The notes under the pieces: generated by a model
What the model was told of the DNA's origin: nothing
The model's database searches: none
Seen by the model: only the letters and a program-made list of their open reading frames with translations
Made by a program: the position numbers and the translations under genes
NCBI RefSeq assembly: GCF_016772275.1
Contig: NZ_CP065425.1
Span: 982,001-1,046,000 of the forward strand
Direction: 5' to 3'
Source: Heyndrickxia vini
Lineage (GTDB): Bacteria > Bacillota > Bacilli > Bacillales > Bacillaceae_C
DNA length: 64,000 nucleotides
In this document: positions 18,590 to 27,312 of the stretch, one piece after another
Layout of the letters: every line of letters begins with the position of its first letter
Numbering within the stretch: position 1 is the stretch's first letter

Positions 18590-19894
18590 TTATTTATGTT
18601 GCTTACTAAAATCAGTTTCTTTAATCAACTTGATCAGTCGTGAGACTTCTAATAATAGAATCATAAAGCATACCCAAACCCCACCAAAAGCATATCCAGC
18701 GGCAAAATCACTTGGAACATGGATTCCTAAATAAATTTCGCTTGCAGCGATTGCTAGTAAAATAAAGATAACAATCAAAAAGGTGAGCAAATTGAGTAAA
18801 GTACTTTTACTATGACGAATGATTTCGTACATAAAAAACGAATAAATAATGGAACAGCTTAATGCCTGTTCATTTGGAAAGGATTGACTAAATAATTCCT
18901 TTCCGTGTGTAACGTAATGGAAAAGAATATTAAGTCCTTTTCCTAAAAAGACAGCCCCTAAGATACTCATTAAAAAATAAAGGAATTCAATCCGCTTAAT
19001 TTCCCCCTTCACGGAAATCCAAAGGGCAGTAAAAAGTATGAATACTAAAAGTACTTTCCAATCCGACATTGAATTAAAAAGTGTCATCACATGTTTCCAG
19101 CGTTCATTAAATGCATACGCAATGATGGTATTTGTAATCGAATTAAACTGTCCAAATTCATTGGCAATGAAATCTTGTATCATTCCAACGATTAGAAAGA
19201 TGAGACCAATGAAAGCAATTAGCGCTCCAAATATCAAGAGCTTTGTTTTTAAAAAACTATTGAATCGATTAAATGTATTTTCAATTAACAAAAGTATATT
19301 TTCTTTAATTTTCTTTCTGTTTGTTTTTATTAAATAAAAGGCTAAATAAACAATACCGATGCCAATGCAGGCAAGTGTAACATATATTTTTGCCTCATTA
19401 TGAAACGACTCCCATTTTGGACCGAAAATATTACCTAAACTAATAAACGTTCCTACCCAAATAAAGACACCTATATAAGCAAAAATGGCGAATGTTTTAA
19501 AAGGGATACGTGTAACACCTGAAAAGATGCTGGTAATATGACGGACGCCGGGAATAAAGTAAGAAAAGAGTAATAAACCTTTCCCATATTTTTTATTCCA
19601 TTTCGCAATTTTTTCAATTTTGTCAGGTCCCATATGAATTTTGCTTCCATATTTATTAAAAAATGGCTTCCCCAATTTGTAACCGATCCAGTAGGAAATA
19701 CTTACTCCCACTATTCCGCCAAGTCCACCAAATAAAATGGTTAAATATAAATTTAATTTATGTTGGTAGACAAGGAAACCAACATAGCTCATCAATATTT
19801 CATTAGGGATAGGAACTATGATTAATTCTAGCATCAAAGAAATAAATAGAACTAAATATCCATACTGATCGATTAAATGAAATAGCCAACTCAA
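18590..19894 (-). CDS. DedA family protein fused to a degenerate PAP2 domain
   Basis: A 434-residue multi-membrane protein. Residues 1-200 form a DedA/SNARE-associated domain: an N-terminal amphipathic start, EL-IVPIPNE, a glycine-rich GGLGGIVGVSISYWIGYKLG, and FSYFIPGVRHITSIFSG. DedA proteins are linked to lipid scrambling and membrane homeostasis. After 220 comes a PAP2-like membrane domain, but the phosphatase signature is eroded: SFPNEQA stands where SFPSGHA is expected, and SEIYLGIH lacks the usual Arg. It is probably a non-catalytic lipid-binding domain (inference). The TTG start follows GAGGGGGA. It converges on hom. Confidence 0.85.
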   Translation of the reverse strand: MSWLFHLIDQYGYLVLFISLMLELIIVPIPNEILMSYVGFLVYQHKLNLYLTILFGGLGGIVGVSISYWIGYKLGKPFFNKYGSKIHMGPDKIEKIAKWNKKYGKGLLLFSYFIPGVRHITSIFSGVTRIPFKTFAIFAYIGVFIWVGTFISLGNIFGPKWESFHNEAKIYVTLACIGIGIVYLAFYLIKTNRKKIKENILLLIENTFNRFNSFLKTKLLIFGALIAFIGLIFLIVGMIQDFIANEFGQFNSITNTIIAYAFNERWKHVMTLFNSMSDWKVLLVFILFTALWISVKGEIKRIEFLYFLMSILGAVFLGKGLNILFHYVTHGKELFSQSFPNEQALSCSIIYSFFMYEIIRHSKSTLLNLLTFLIVIFILLAIAASEIYLGIHVPSDFAAGYAFGGVWVCFMILLLEVSRLIKLIKETDFSKQHK

Positions 19895-20148
19895 AATGAC
19901 TTCCCCCTCGATAAATAAAACAAAAACGCATTATATAGACTTTTTTATCATGATAAAAGTTTCACAAACTAAAAAGGAGTTCTCTATAAATTTATTATAA
20001 ACAAATATTGAAAGGAATAGAAAATACTCTACCCAATAGAAGGAAAATTAATCACCTCTTTTAATAATAGAATCATCATAACTCGTCCTTTTCACACATA
20101 TATTGAAATATTAACAGCGTTGAATCCTAACAAATTAGGGGGAGTCAC

Positions 20149-21606
20149 ATGAATCGAAAATGGATGGCCGTTATGGTTTCAGGGGCATTAGTCACTGGGG
20201 CTGGCGGTACATATATAGGAATGAAGTGGCTGGAGCCAGAGCCAATACAAACTCAAGATTCTGCAAAAGAAAACCAAATGGTTGATTATGCAAAAAACAA
20301 AGGAAAATCACTACCGGACTTAGCGAAAATTGCCCAAGCATATGATTTAATTAAAGGTTCCTATGTTGAAACAGTGGATGAAAGTAAATTAGTTGAGGGC
20401 GCGATTCAAGGAATGGTCAGCACGTTAAATGACCCATATTCAGTCTATATGGATGCAAAAACAGCTTCGCAATTTAATGAATCTCTCGAATCAACGTTTG
20501 AAGGAATCGGTGCCGAAATGACATCAAAGGATGGAAAAGCAATAATTGTTGCACCTTATAAAAACTCTCCAGCGGAAAAAGCGGGTTTAAAGCCGAAAGA
20601 TGAAATTGTCAAAGTTGATGGGACGAGTGTTAAAGGTCTCGATCTATATAAAGTGACAACAAAGATTCGTGGGAAAAAAGGGACAACCGTAACACTTGAA
20701 ATTAAACGTGAAGGTGTAAGCGACCCTCTCGAAATTAAAGTGAAACGTGATAAAATTCCGATGGAAACTGTATTTGCCAGCATGAAAGAAGATGGATCCC
20801 AATCAATTGGATACATTGAGATTACTCAGTTCTCACAAAATACAGCAGCTGATTTTAAAAGAGAATTAAGTAAGCTGGAAAAACAAAAAATGGATGGACT
20901 AATCATTGATGTCAGAGGAAATCCGGGCGGACTTTTAGTAAGTGTAGAAGAGATTTTAAGTGTTTTAGTTACGAATCAAAAACCATCCTATCAGATTCAA
21001 CAGCGCGATGGGGAAAAGCTTCCATACTACTCCAAATTAAAACAAAACAAAGAATATCCTATTTCTGTATTAGTAGATGAGGGAAGTGCATCAGCTTCCG
21101 AGATCCTTGCTGGTGCATTAAAGGAAGCTGAAGGATATACATTGATTGGCGAAAAGACATTTGGAAAAGGAACCGTTCAGCAGGCTGTTCCAATGGGGGA
21201 TGGAAGCACGATTAAGCTAACCATGTTTAAATGGCTCACCCCTAATGGAAATTGGATTCACCATAAAGGAATTGAGCCAAATATTGAAATTAAGCAACCT
21301 GATTATTTTTATATCCATCCATTAGAAGTAGAAAAAACAATGACTGTTGATATGAATAATGAACAAATAAAAATCGCACAGCAAATGCTTGATGGACTTG
21401 GATATGCTACTGGAAGGGCTGATGGATATTATGATGAACAAACCGAAAATGCGGTAAAAGCATTTCAGAACGAAGCGGGGCTTCCGGCAACAGGAGAAAT
21501 TGATCCAAAAACAGCCCAATCGTTAGAAGAAGAAATTACTTTAGCTGTAAAAAATGAAAAAAACGACCTGCAGCTGCAAGTTGCACTTAAAAGCTTTAAG
21601 AAGTAA
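20149..21606 (+). CDS. ctpB: Carboxy-terminal processing protease CtpB
   Basis: A PDZ-gated serine protease of 485 residues. It has an N-terminal membrane anchor (5-26), a PDZ domain (about 115-195), an S41 peptidase core with nucleophile Ser315 in GSASASE and general base Lys340 in FGKGTVQ (Gln344 also kept), and a C-terminal peptidoglycan-binding repeat (about 405-465). In B. subtilis CtpB cleaves SpoIVFA to time sigma-K activation during sporulation. It lies upstream of minJ. The ATG follows AGGGGGAG. Confidence 0.93.
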   Translation: MNRKWMAVMVSGALVTGAGGTYIGMKWLEPEPIQTQDSAKENQMVDYAKNKGKSLPDLAKIAQAYDLIKGSYVETVDESKLVEGAIQGMVSTLNDPYSVYMDAKTASQFNESLESTFEGIGAEMTSKDGKAIIVAPYKNSPAEKAGLKPKDEIVKVDGTSVKGLDLYKVTTKIRGKKGTTVTLEIKREGVSDPLEIKVKRDKIPMETVFASMKEDGSQSIGYIEITQFSQNTAADFKRELSKLEKQKMDGLIIDVRGNPGGLLVSVEEILSVLVTNQKPSYQIQQRDGEKLPYYSKLKQNKEYPISVLVDEGSASASEILAGALKEAEGYTLIGEKTFGKGTVQQAVPMGDGSTIKLTMFKWLTPNGNWIHHKGIEPNIEIKQPDYFYIHPLEVEKTMTVDMNNEQIKIAQQMLDGLGYATGRADGYYDEQTENAVKAFQNEAGLPATGEIDPKTAQSLEEEITLAVKNEKNDLQLQVALKSFKK

Positions 21607-21637
21607 GGAACAGAACACTGTTCCTTATTTTTTTTTG
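21605..21637 (+). terminator. Terminator of ctpB
   Basis: AAGGAACAG (21605-21613) pairs with CTGTTCCTT (21618-21626), followed by a long T run. The stem overlaps the ctpB stop codon. Confidence 0.9.
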
Positions 21638-21717
21638 CCAATACTTGATAGGTTTTATTTGCACAATCTGATAAAATAGAAATAATAGATAGTTTTGTAG
21701 GCAGGTGGTGAAAAAGT

Positions 21718-22905
21718 ATGACTCAAATGTGGATAATGGAAATATTAAAAGGGATTGGGAAGATGTTTCTACATCCAATTTTCTACTATTCTATTATTTT
21801 CGCTGTCATTTCGGGTATTGTTCGAGTGAAAAGGGAACGAAGTGATTTTCATATAAGAGTGAATGAACCGCTGCAAGAATTACGTTTTTTATTTCCTGCA
21901 GGAATAGTCATCGGGTTCATCCTTTCTATTATTACAATAGGAAGTGGGTTAACAATTTCTTACTCCATCGTTGCCGTATTAGCGATTATAACCATTGTGC
22001 TTACGCTTTTAGGAAATTTCCGCTTTTTATCACCGGCATTTACGCTTGGAATTTCATTTGTTTTGCTATTTTTAGCGAAACAATTAAATTGGAATCTTCC
22101 TATCATTTCAGAACATCCATCTGATAATAGTTTACACGGTTTTATTGTATTGCTAGGGTTATTGTTAATTAGTGAAGGCATACAAATGATACGAAATGGT
22201 TCAAAGAAATTTTCGCCAATCCTCCGAAATAGTAGAAGAGGTTTAGTTGTAGGTGCCCATCAGGTCAAACGAATATGGCTAATCCCTGTATTTTGTTTTC
22301 TGCCAATTGGTTCATTAACGGCACCTTTCGAATGGTGGCCGACTTTTGACTTTGGGACAAGCTCGTATTCTTTCATTCTTGTACCGTTTGCTGTAGGATT
22401 TCAACAGCAAATTCAAAGTACTTTGCCTCAATTAGCGGTAAAACGGATTGGGAAACAGGTAATCGCATTAGGAATGGTTATCTCAGCCATTGCTATATCA
22501 GGAATGTGGGTGCCGATTCTATCAATAGTCGCAGTGATCATCGCAATCGTTGGCAGAGGGTGGATATCTTATCGACATCGTGTCCGTGAAAACGCGGCGC
22601 CATATTATTTTACACCACGAAAAAATGGGCTTATCGTTTTAGCCGTTATCCCTCATTCTCCCGCTGAAAAATTAGGGCTCCAAACAGGAGAGATTATTTA
22701 TAAATGCAACGGGCAACTCACTGGAAATAATAAAGAGTTTTATAAAGCCCTTCAAAAAAATCGTGCGTACTGCAAATTAGAAGTTCTTAATTCTGAAGGA
22801 GAAGTCCGCTTTGTACAAGGGGCACTATTTGAAGGAGATCACCATGAACTCGGTATATTAACAGTAGAAGATAGGAAGAAATGGAACGGGAATGAAGCTT
22901 CTTAA
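21718..22905 (+). CDS. minJ: Septum-site protein MinJ-like, PDZ membrane protein
   Basis: A 395-residue protein with about seven or eight hydrophobic segments over residues 15-285 and a cytoplasmic C-terminal PDZ-like domain (about 295-385, VIPHSPAEKLGLQTGEIIYKCNG). In B. subtilis MinJ bridges DivIVA and MinD to block division near poles and used septa. The position right after ctpB supports the call, as the PDZ-plus-membrane architecture alone would not. The start follows AGGTGGTG. Confidence 0.85.
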   Translation: MTQMWIMEILKGIGKMFLHPIFYYSIIFAVISGIVRVKRERSDFHIRVNEPLQELRFLFPAGIVIGFILSIITIGSGLTISYSIVAVLAIITIVLTLLGNFRFLSPAFTLGISFVLLFLAKQLNWNLPIISEHPSDNSLHGFIVLLGLLLISEGIQMIRNGSKKFSPILRNSRRGLVVGAHQVKRIWLIPVFCFLPIGSLTAPFEWWPTFDFGTSSYSFILVPFAVGFQQQIQSTLPQLAVKRIGKQVIALGMVISAIAISGMWVPILSIVAVIIAIVGRGWISYRHRVRENAAPYYFTPRKNGLIVLAVIPHSPAEKLGLQTGEIIYKCNGQLTGNNKEFYKALQKNRAYCKLEVLNSEGEVRFVQGALFEGDHHELGILTVEDRKKWNGNEAS

Positions 22906-22961
22906 TTTTTAAATTGATAACCTTTTGAAAAAGGATAGGAAAAAACAACTTAAGAATACCC

Positions 22962-22993
22962 AAAAACCCTGATTTAATAAATCGGGGTTTTTG
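22962..22993. terminator. Bidirectional terminator, minJ and crp-like gene
   Basis: AAAAACCCTGATTT pairs with AAATCGGGGTTTTT around loop AAT, with T-rich flanks on both strands between convergent genes. Confidence 0.85.
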
Positions 22994-23032
22994 TTAATCC
23001 TAACGCATAATTATTTCATCGTTATTCTTGAC

Positions 23033-23671
23033 TTAACTTAACGAATAACTTTCTACATGTTTTTCGAGTTTTGTAATCGAATTTACGTGGAATTTTTTAT
23101 CTTTATAAACGATTAATCCTTCGCTTACACATTGAGCTATTGAACGATTTAAACTTCTAATTGGAGCACAGACCTCACTAGATAATATTTGTTTCGTAAG
23201 GGTATGTAAATCCCCCATTTTATAATGGTTGTGTATACTTAGCAATACACGATCGCTCACCGTTAGTAGTGATAACTTCGCTGCAATATCTGAACTTAAA
23301 GTCAATTTTGATGCAAGCTGTTTCACGATGTAAAGATTAAAGTCAAAATCTGATTTCATCCACTCAAAAACCTTTTCTTTATGGATAGCGATCGTTTCAC
23401 ATTTCTGTTTTGCAATAACCCCCAGTGTTTTAATGTTTTCGTTGAAAATTTCAATCTCACCAAAACAACTGTATGAGTGATAAATATATAAGGAGAACAT
23501 TGTACCCACATAGCTTTGCCTGTATACCTCTGCCATACCTGTTGTAAGTATGAATAGGTAATCATTTTGCTCATCTGGATGAAGAATAAGACTCCCTTTT
23601 TCGTGTGTTCTAAAAGTAAAATCTTTTTTAATTTGTGCAGGTGCGTGATTCACTATATTTTTCAAATTCAT
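23033..23671 (-). CDS. Crp/Fnr family transcriptional regulator
   Basis: A 212-residue protein with an N-terminal cyclic-nucleotide-binding fold (about 10-125, including DYLFILTTGMAEVY and GEIEIF) and a C-terminal winged helix (about 140-205). I see no Fe-S cysteine cluster as in Fnr, and the ligand-contact residues of true cAMP binding are not evident. The ATG at 23671 has AGAAGG upstream, while the ATG 45 bases earlier lies at the expected transcription start. It is divergent from a nucleoside hydrolase gene across a 95-bp gap and probably regulates it (inference). Confidence 0.8.
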   Translation of the reverse strand: MNLKNIVNHAPAQIKKDFTFRTHEKGSLILHPDEQNDYLFILTTGMAEVYRQSYVGTMFSLYIYHSYSCFGEIEIFNENIKTLGVIAKQKCETIAIHKEKVFEWMKSDFDFNLYIVKQLASKLTLSSDIAAKLSLLTVSDRVLLSIHNHYKMGDLHTLTKQILSSEVCAPIRSLNRSIAQCVSEGLIVYKDKKFHVNSITKLEKHVESYSLS

Positions 23672-23765
23672 GACTTTACCTTCTTTTTGATTTTTGGTCA
23701 TTTGACCTATCTTCATTATAAGTAGAATTATATAATATGGCCAAATAGGAAATGGAGGTCAAAGT

Positions 23766-24719
23766 ATGAGAAAGTTAATTATTGATACAGATACGGGGAG
23801 TGATGATGCAGTTGCATTAATAATGGCACTTAAATCGCCGGAAGTTGATGTGCTGGCGATTACGACTGTTTGTGGCAACGTACCTGTGGAACTAGCAACT
23901 AAAAATGCCTTAATGACCGTTGAAGTAACGAATGCTCAACAGCCACCTATTTATGTAGGAGCAGCTAAACCACTAATGAGAGATCTTGTAACCGCAGTAA
24001 ATGTCCATGGTGATGACGGTATGGGAGATGATGACTTAATTCATCCTACTACTTCGCCTAAACTTGGTCACGCAGTTGACGCAATCTTAAACTTGATAGA
24101 AAAAAATCAAGAAGAAATTGAAATTGTTGCTATTGGTCCAGTTACAAATATAGCCCTGGCAATATTAAAAGCACCAGAAACCATGAAGAAAGTTAAGCGT
24201 ATTTATTCCATGGGCACTGCTGGATTTGGTCCCGGAAACACTACACCTGTGGCTGAATTTAATGTATTTGTTGATGCAGAAGCATATAGCATTATGATGA
24301 AATCAGGAATACCTATTACTATTATCGGTTTTGATATTTGCCTTGGGGAAGCCTCTTGGAATAGAGAAGACATGAAACTTTTAATGGAGAGCCAAAAGGA
24401 AGAAGCAATGTTTGCTGTGCAATGTAATCGTTGCCTTCTCGAATACAACCTCCAAGCAATTGGAGGGCATTTTGTTGATTTGCCTGATGCGGTAGCAATG
24501 GGGGTTGTATTGTGGGAAGATATCGTTCTTGAGGACAAGTTATGTTACTGCTATGTATGCACGATAGAAGAAGCTACCTATGGCCAGGTGATCATAAATG
24601 ACGGGAGTAAGTTAGCCATATCAGATGGTTTTGGCACCAATCTTCCTAATGCAACTGTATGTAAACGTATTGACAATCATTTATTTAAGAACCGGTTATT
24701 AGAGATATTGGTGTGCTAA
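23766..24719 (+). CDS. Inosine-uridine preferring nucleoside hydrolase
   Basis: A 317-residue member of the IU nucleoside hydrolase family, which splits ribonucleosides into base and ribose for salvage. The calcium-binding DTDTGSDDA motif lies at residues 7-15, with the typical VCGNV and VAEFNVFVDAEA stretches later. Specificity between purine and pyrimidine nucleosides cannot be read by eye. GGAGGTC precedes the ATG. The divergent Crp-like gene is the likely regulator. Confidence 0.9.
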   Translation: MRKLIIDTDTGSDDAVALIMALKSPEVDVLAITTVCGNVPVELATKNALMTVEVTNAQQPPIYVGAAKPLMRDLVTAVNVHGDDGMGDDDLIHPTTSPKLGHAVDAILNLIEKNQEEIEIVAIGPVTNIALAILKAPETMKKVKRIYSMGTAGFGPGNTTPVAEFNVFVDAEAYSIMMKSGIPITIIGFDICLGEASWNREDMKLLMESQKEEAMFAVQCNRCLLEYNLQAIGGHFVDLPDAVAMGVVLWEDIVLEDKLCYCYVCTIEEATYGQVIINDGSKLAISDGFGTNLPNATVCKRIDNHLFKNRLLEILVC

Positions 24720-24837
24720 CATAGTCTGTGTTTCGATGAAATTTTGAATCGCTAACTATTGATCGGCAGCTTTAGTGTTTAAAATAGGATGGTTAAATGT
24801 GGAAGGTGGTTCTAAATCGTAGGAAAGGGGAAGTTTA

Positions 24838-25407
24838 ATGAACGAAATAAAAAAATATATAAATTTTATTAAAGAGGTTGAAGGGTTGAAGTCCGTTACA
24901 AGGACGGCATGTATGCAATCGGGACGCCAAGAAAGCACAGCTGAACATTCATGGAGATTAACGCTTTTCATAGCCATTACAGCCAAACAATTCCCGGAAT
25001 TAGACTATGAAAAATTACTTTTCATGAGTTTAATCCATGATCTTGGTGAACGTTATAGTGGAGATCAATCTGCGGTATTGTTGTCAAATAGAGGAGAGAA
25101 GACAAAAGTAGAACGGGATGCAATTGAAAAGTTAGCAAGCTTTCTCCCTTCAGAAATTGGTAAACAAATAATTACTTTGTGGCAGGAATATGAGGAAGGT
25201 GTAACGAAAGAAGCTGTTTTCGTAAAAGCACTTGATAAAGCCGAAACCATCATACAACATAACCAAGGACAAAATCCGCAGGACTTTAATTATGAATTTA
25301 ATCTAACATATGGTTTAAAATATTTTGAAGGAGAAGTCTTTTTAAAAGATTTAAGAGCGGAGTTGGATAGGGAGACAAGCGATAAAATAGTGAATAAAAG
25401 TATATAA
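24838..25407 (+). CDS. HD domain hydrolase (YfbR/HDDC2-like 5'-nucleotidase family)
   Basis: A 189-residue HD-domain phosphohydrolase. Metal-binding residues are visible in AEHSWR (His near 40), the HDLGE doublet near 65-70 and a later conserved Asp in KALDKAE. The closest named group is the YfbR/HDDC2 deoxynucleoside monophosphatases. It follows the nucleoside hydrolase on the same strand, so a role in nucleotide salvage is plausible but inferred. AGGAAAGGGG is upstream. A related HD gene occurs at 62004. Confidence 0.8.
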   Translation: MNEIKKYINFIKEVEGLKSVTRTACMQSGRQESTAEHSWRLTLFIAITAKQFPELDYEKLLFMSLIHDLGERYSGDQSAVLLSNRGEKTKVERDAIEKLASFLPSEIGKQIITLWQEYEEGVTKEAVFVKALDKAETIIQHNQGQNPQDFNYEFNLTYGLKYFEGEVFLKDLRAELDRETSDKIVNKSI

Positions 25408-25485
25408 TTAGTTAATATCGATCAGTTCATTCCTTAGTGTTGGAAAGATTAATAAAAAATCATTGAGTTTTCAAGAGAATTATCA

Positions 25486-25523
25486 AATAATAAAGAGGGT
25501 AATATGATATTATCCTCTTTTTT
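25486..25523 (+). terminator. Terminator of the HD-domain gene
   Basis: AAAGAGGGTAAT pairs with ATTATCCTCTTT and is followed by further T residues. Confidence 0.75.
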
Positions 25524-25589
25524 GTGGATTGAAAATATCAATAGATAATAAAGGCAAATTTCAAAAATATTAAAGGATGAAATTATACA

Positions 25590-26843
25590 ATGGTTAAAAG
25601 CTCAAAACACTTAGCACGTATTTCACTAGCAATCATGGGAGTGGGCTTTGTACTTACTTTCCCACTTAGTGATTCGAAGATTATCGCACTTTTACACGGT
25701 GGATTTGAGGCAGGGATTGTCGGGGGGTTAGCAGATTGGTTTGCTGTCACAGCACTTTTTCGTTACCCGTTTGGAATACCTATTCCTCATACTTCATTAT
25801 TAACGAAAAATCGTTCAAGGATCACGAAAGCGCTAATTTCTACTCTAGAAAATGATTGGCTTTCTAAGAAAAGTATTCAGGATAAACTGAATACTATTCA
25901 AATGACAGAGAAAATAATGAATATAGCCGAAAGTGAATTACAATCACCACGATTAAACAAAACGATGGCAACATTATTATCACAAATGATTGTAAAAATT
26001 GACGTCCAAAAGCTTGCTCCTATTCTTTCGAAATATATAAAGGAGTATCTTTATTCGTATAAAACACAACAACTTCTCGAAGCTACATCCAAAAAAATTC
26101 TTGATCACCAACTTGATCAGAAAGGATTAGATTATCTATTGGTACAAGGGGAGAAATGGATTTCGAAAGAAGAAACGAAGTACAAGCTTGGTAGTATGGC
26201 TGTAGCTGCTCTAAATAAAATTGAATTAGATGGTTTTCTGCAATTTGCTCTAAAATCCTTTCAAAGCTTAATTAACGAAGAGAAAATGGGGAAAATCATT
26301 CAAAATCTTATAAGTAATGTAATTCATGATCTCCAAGATCCGAATAGTATTGATCGGGAAAAGGTTTTATTATCTATCCAAACGTTCTTACATAATGCTG
26401 GAGACAATCAAGCGCTCATTGAAGAATTAGAGAAATTTAAGCAATCGTTACTTGAAGAATGGGATCCGTCTGAAAGTATCGAAAAAATTCTGATTGACGT
26501 ACAACGAAAACTAGCTGACTATATTCAAAATAGTCCTTTTGTGGAAGCACATCTTATTCCTTTAATTATGGAGCTATTCCAATCGCTTAAAGGAAATCAA
26601 GAAAAAATGATGGCAATCGAAACATGGTTGCACACACAAATCACAAACTTTGTAGAAAAAAATCATTCAAAAATAGGAAGACTAGTTGAAGAAAACCTAA
26701 ACAAACTCGACAATCAAACACTTATTGACATGGTAGAAAACAATATCGGTAAAGACCTGCAATGGATAAGAGTAAACGGAGCCATCTGCGGATTTATTAT
26801 TGGAATTTTAATCACCGGAATTGAAATGTTATTTACTCTATAA
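25590..26843 (+). CDS. DUF445 family protein
   Basis: A 417-residue protein with one hydrophobic segment near 8-30, the family hallmark HGGFEAGIVGGLADWFAVTALFR (about 37-59), a long mostly helical middle, and a second hydrophobic segment at the very end. DUF445 proteins resemble E. coli YjiN; no biochemical function is established. It stands alone between a terminator and repeat B. Confidence 0.8.
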   Translation: MVKSSKHLARISLAIMGVGFVLTFPLSDSKIIALLHGGFEAGIVGGLADWFAVTALFRYPFGIPIPHTSLLTKNRSRITKALISTLENDWLSKKSIQDKLNTIQMTEKIMNIAESELQSPRLNKTMATLLSQMIVKIDVQKLAPILSKYIKEYLYSYKTQQLLEATSKKILDHQLDQKGLDYLLVQGEKWISKEETKYKLGSMAVAALNKIELDGFLQFALKSFQSLINEEKMGKIIQNLISNVIHDLQDPNSIDREKVLLSIQTFLHNAGDNQALIEELEKFKQSLLEEWDPSESIEKILIDVQRKLADYIQNSPFVEAHLIPLIMELFQSLKGNQEKMMAIETWLHTQITNFVEKNHSKIGRLVEENLNKLDNQTLIDMVENNIGKDLQWIRVNGAICGFIIGILITGIEMLFTL

Positions 26844-26882
26844 ATAAGTCTTCTTTTCTAATAGATTGTCGCTTTTAACAAT

Positions 26883-27035
26883 ATTAAAAGCACGGAGTGG
26901 ATTGGAGCGAAAGGGTGCGAGACTCCTGCGGGACATAGAGGAAGGGTCGAGACCCCACAGGCGCAGGAGCGCCGAGGAGGCTCGACTTTCTCCCCACGGA
27001 AAGCGAGCACCCTGTAGCGGAAAGGAACGGTTCAT
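26883..27035 (+). repeat. Dispersed hairpin repeat, copy B
   Basis: Full-length copy about 40 bases after the DUF445 stop. Basal arms are GGGTGC and GCACCC, inner arms GTCGAG and CTCGAC. It is preceded by TTTTAACAATATTAAAAGCAC, a flank shared with copy F. Confidence 0.85.
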
Positions 27036-27075
27036 TCTAATTCCCCAATAACCTTAAATAAATAAGATGTTTAAT

Positions 27076-27117
27076 AGAAGATAGATTTCGATTGATGAAG
27101 TATATCTTCTTTTTTTA
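27076..27117 (+). terminator. Candidate terminator upstream of liv
   Basis: AGAAGATA (27076-27083) pairs with TATCTTCT (27103-27110), followed by T7. The loop is about 19 nt. Confidence 0.55.
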
Positions 27118-27169
27118 TTTAATTATCGAAACAGAAATATTTTTAATAAATAAAAATAATCGGAATATA

Positions 27170-27198
27170 TAGACTAAATAGATATTATTTTGTACAAT
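27170..27198 (+). promoter_or_regulatory. Candidate promoter of livJHMGF
   Basis: TAGACT (27170-27175), a 17-bp spacer and TACAAT (27193-27198). Confidence 0.45.
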
Positions 27199-27212
27199 AT
27201 TTTCAGAACTTG
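27198..27212. promoter_or_regulatory. CodY-like box
   Basis: TATTTTCAGAACTTG matches 11 of 15 positions of the CodY motif AATTTTCWGAAAATT. It lies over the expected transcription start, a repressing position. CodY senses branched-chain amino acids and GTP, which fits the operon downstream. Confidence 0.5.
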
Positions 27213-27312
27213 GTTTTTATTTCGAATAATAAAAATATAATTAGTGAGGAGGAAGAAATACCTGCTTCCAATAAGTAAAATTTACTATATCTAAAAGGGG
27301 GAACTTAGAGAT

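Noticed and set aside
27051-27312. Leader riboswitch or T-box before liv
   Set aside because: No T-box consensus or known aptamer core is visible; a simple promoter with a CodY-like box is enough.
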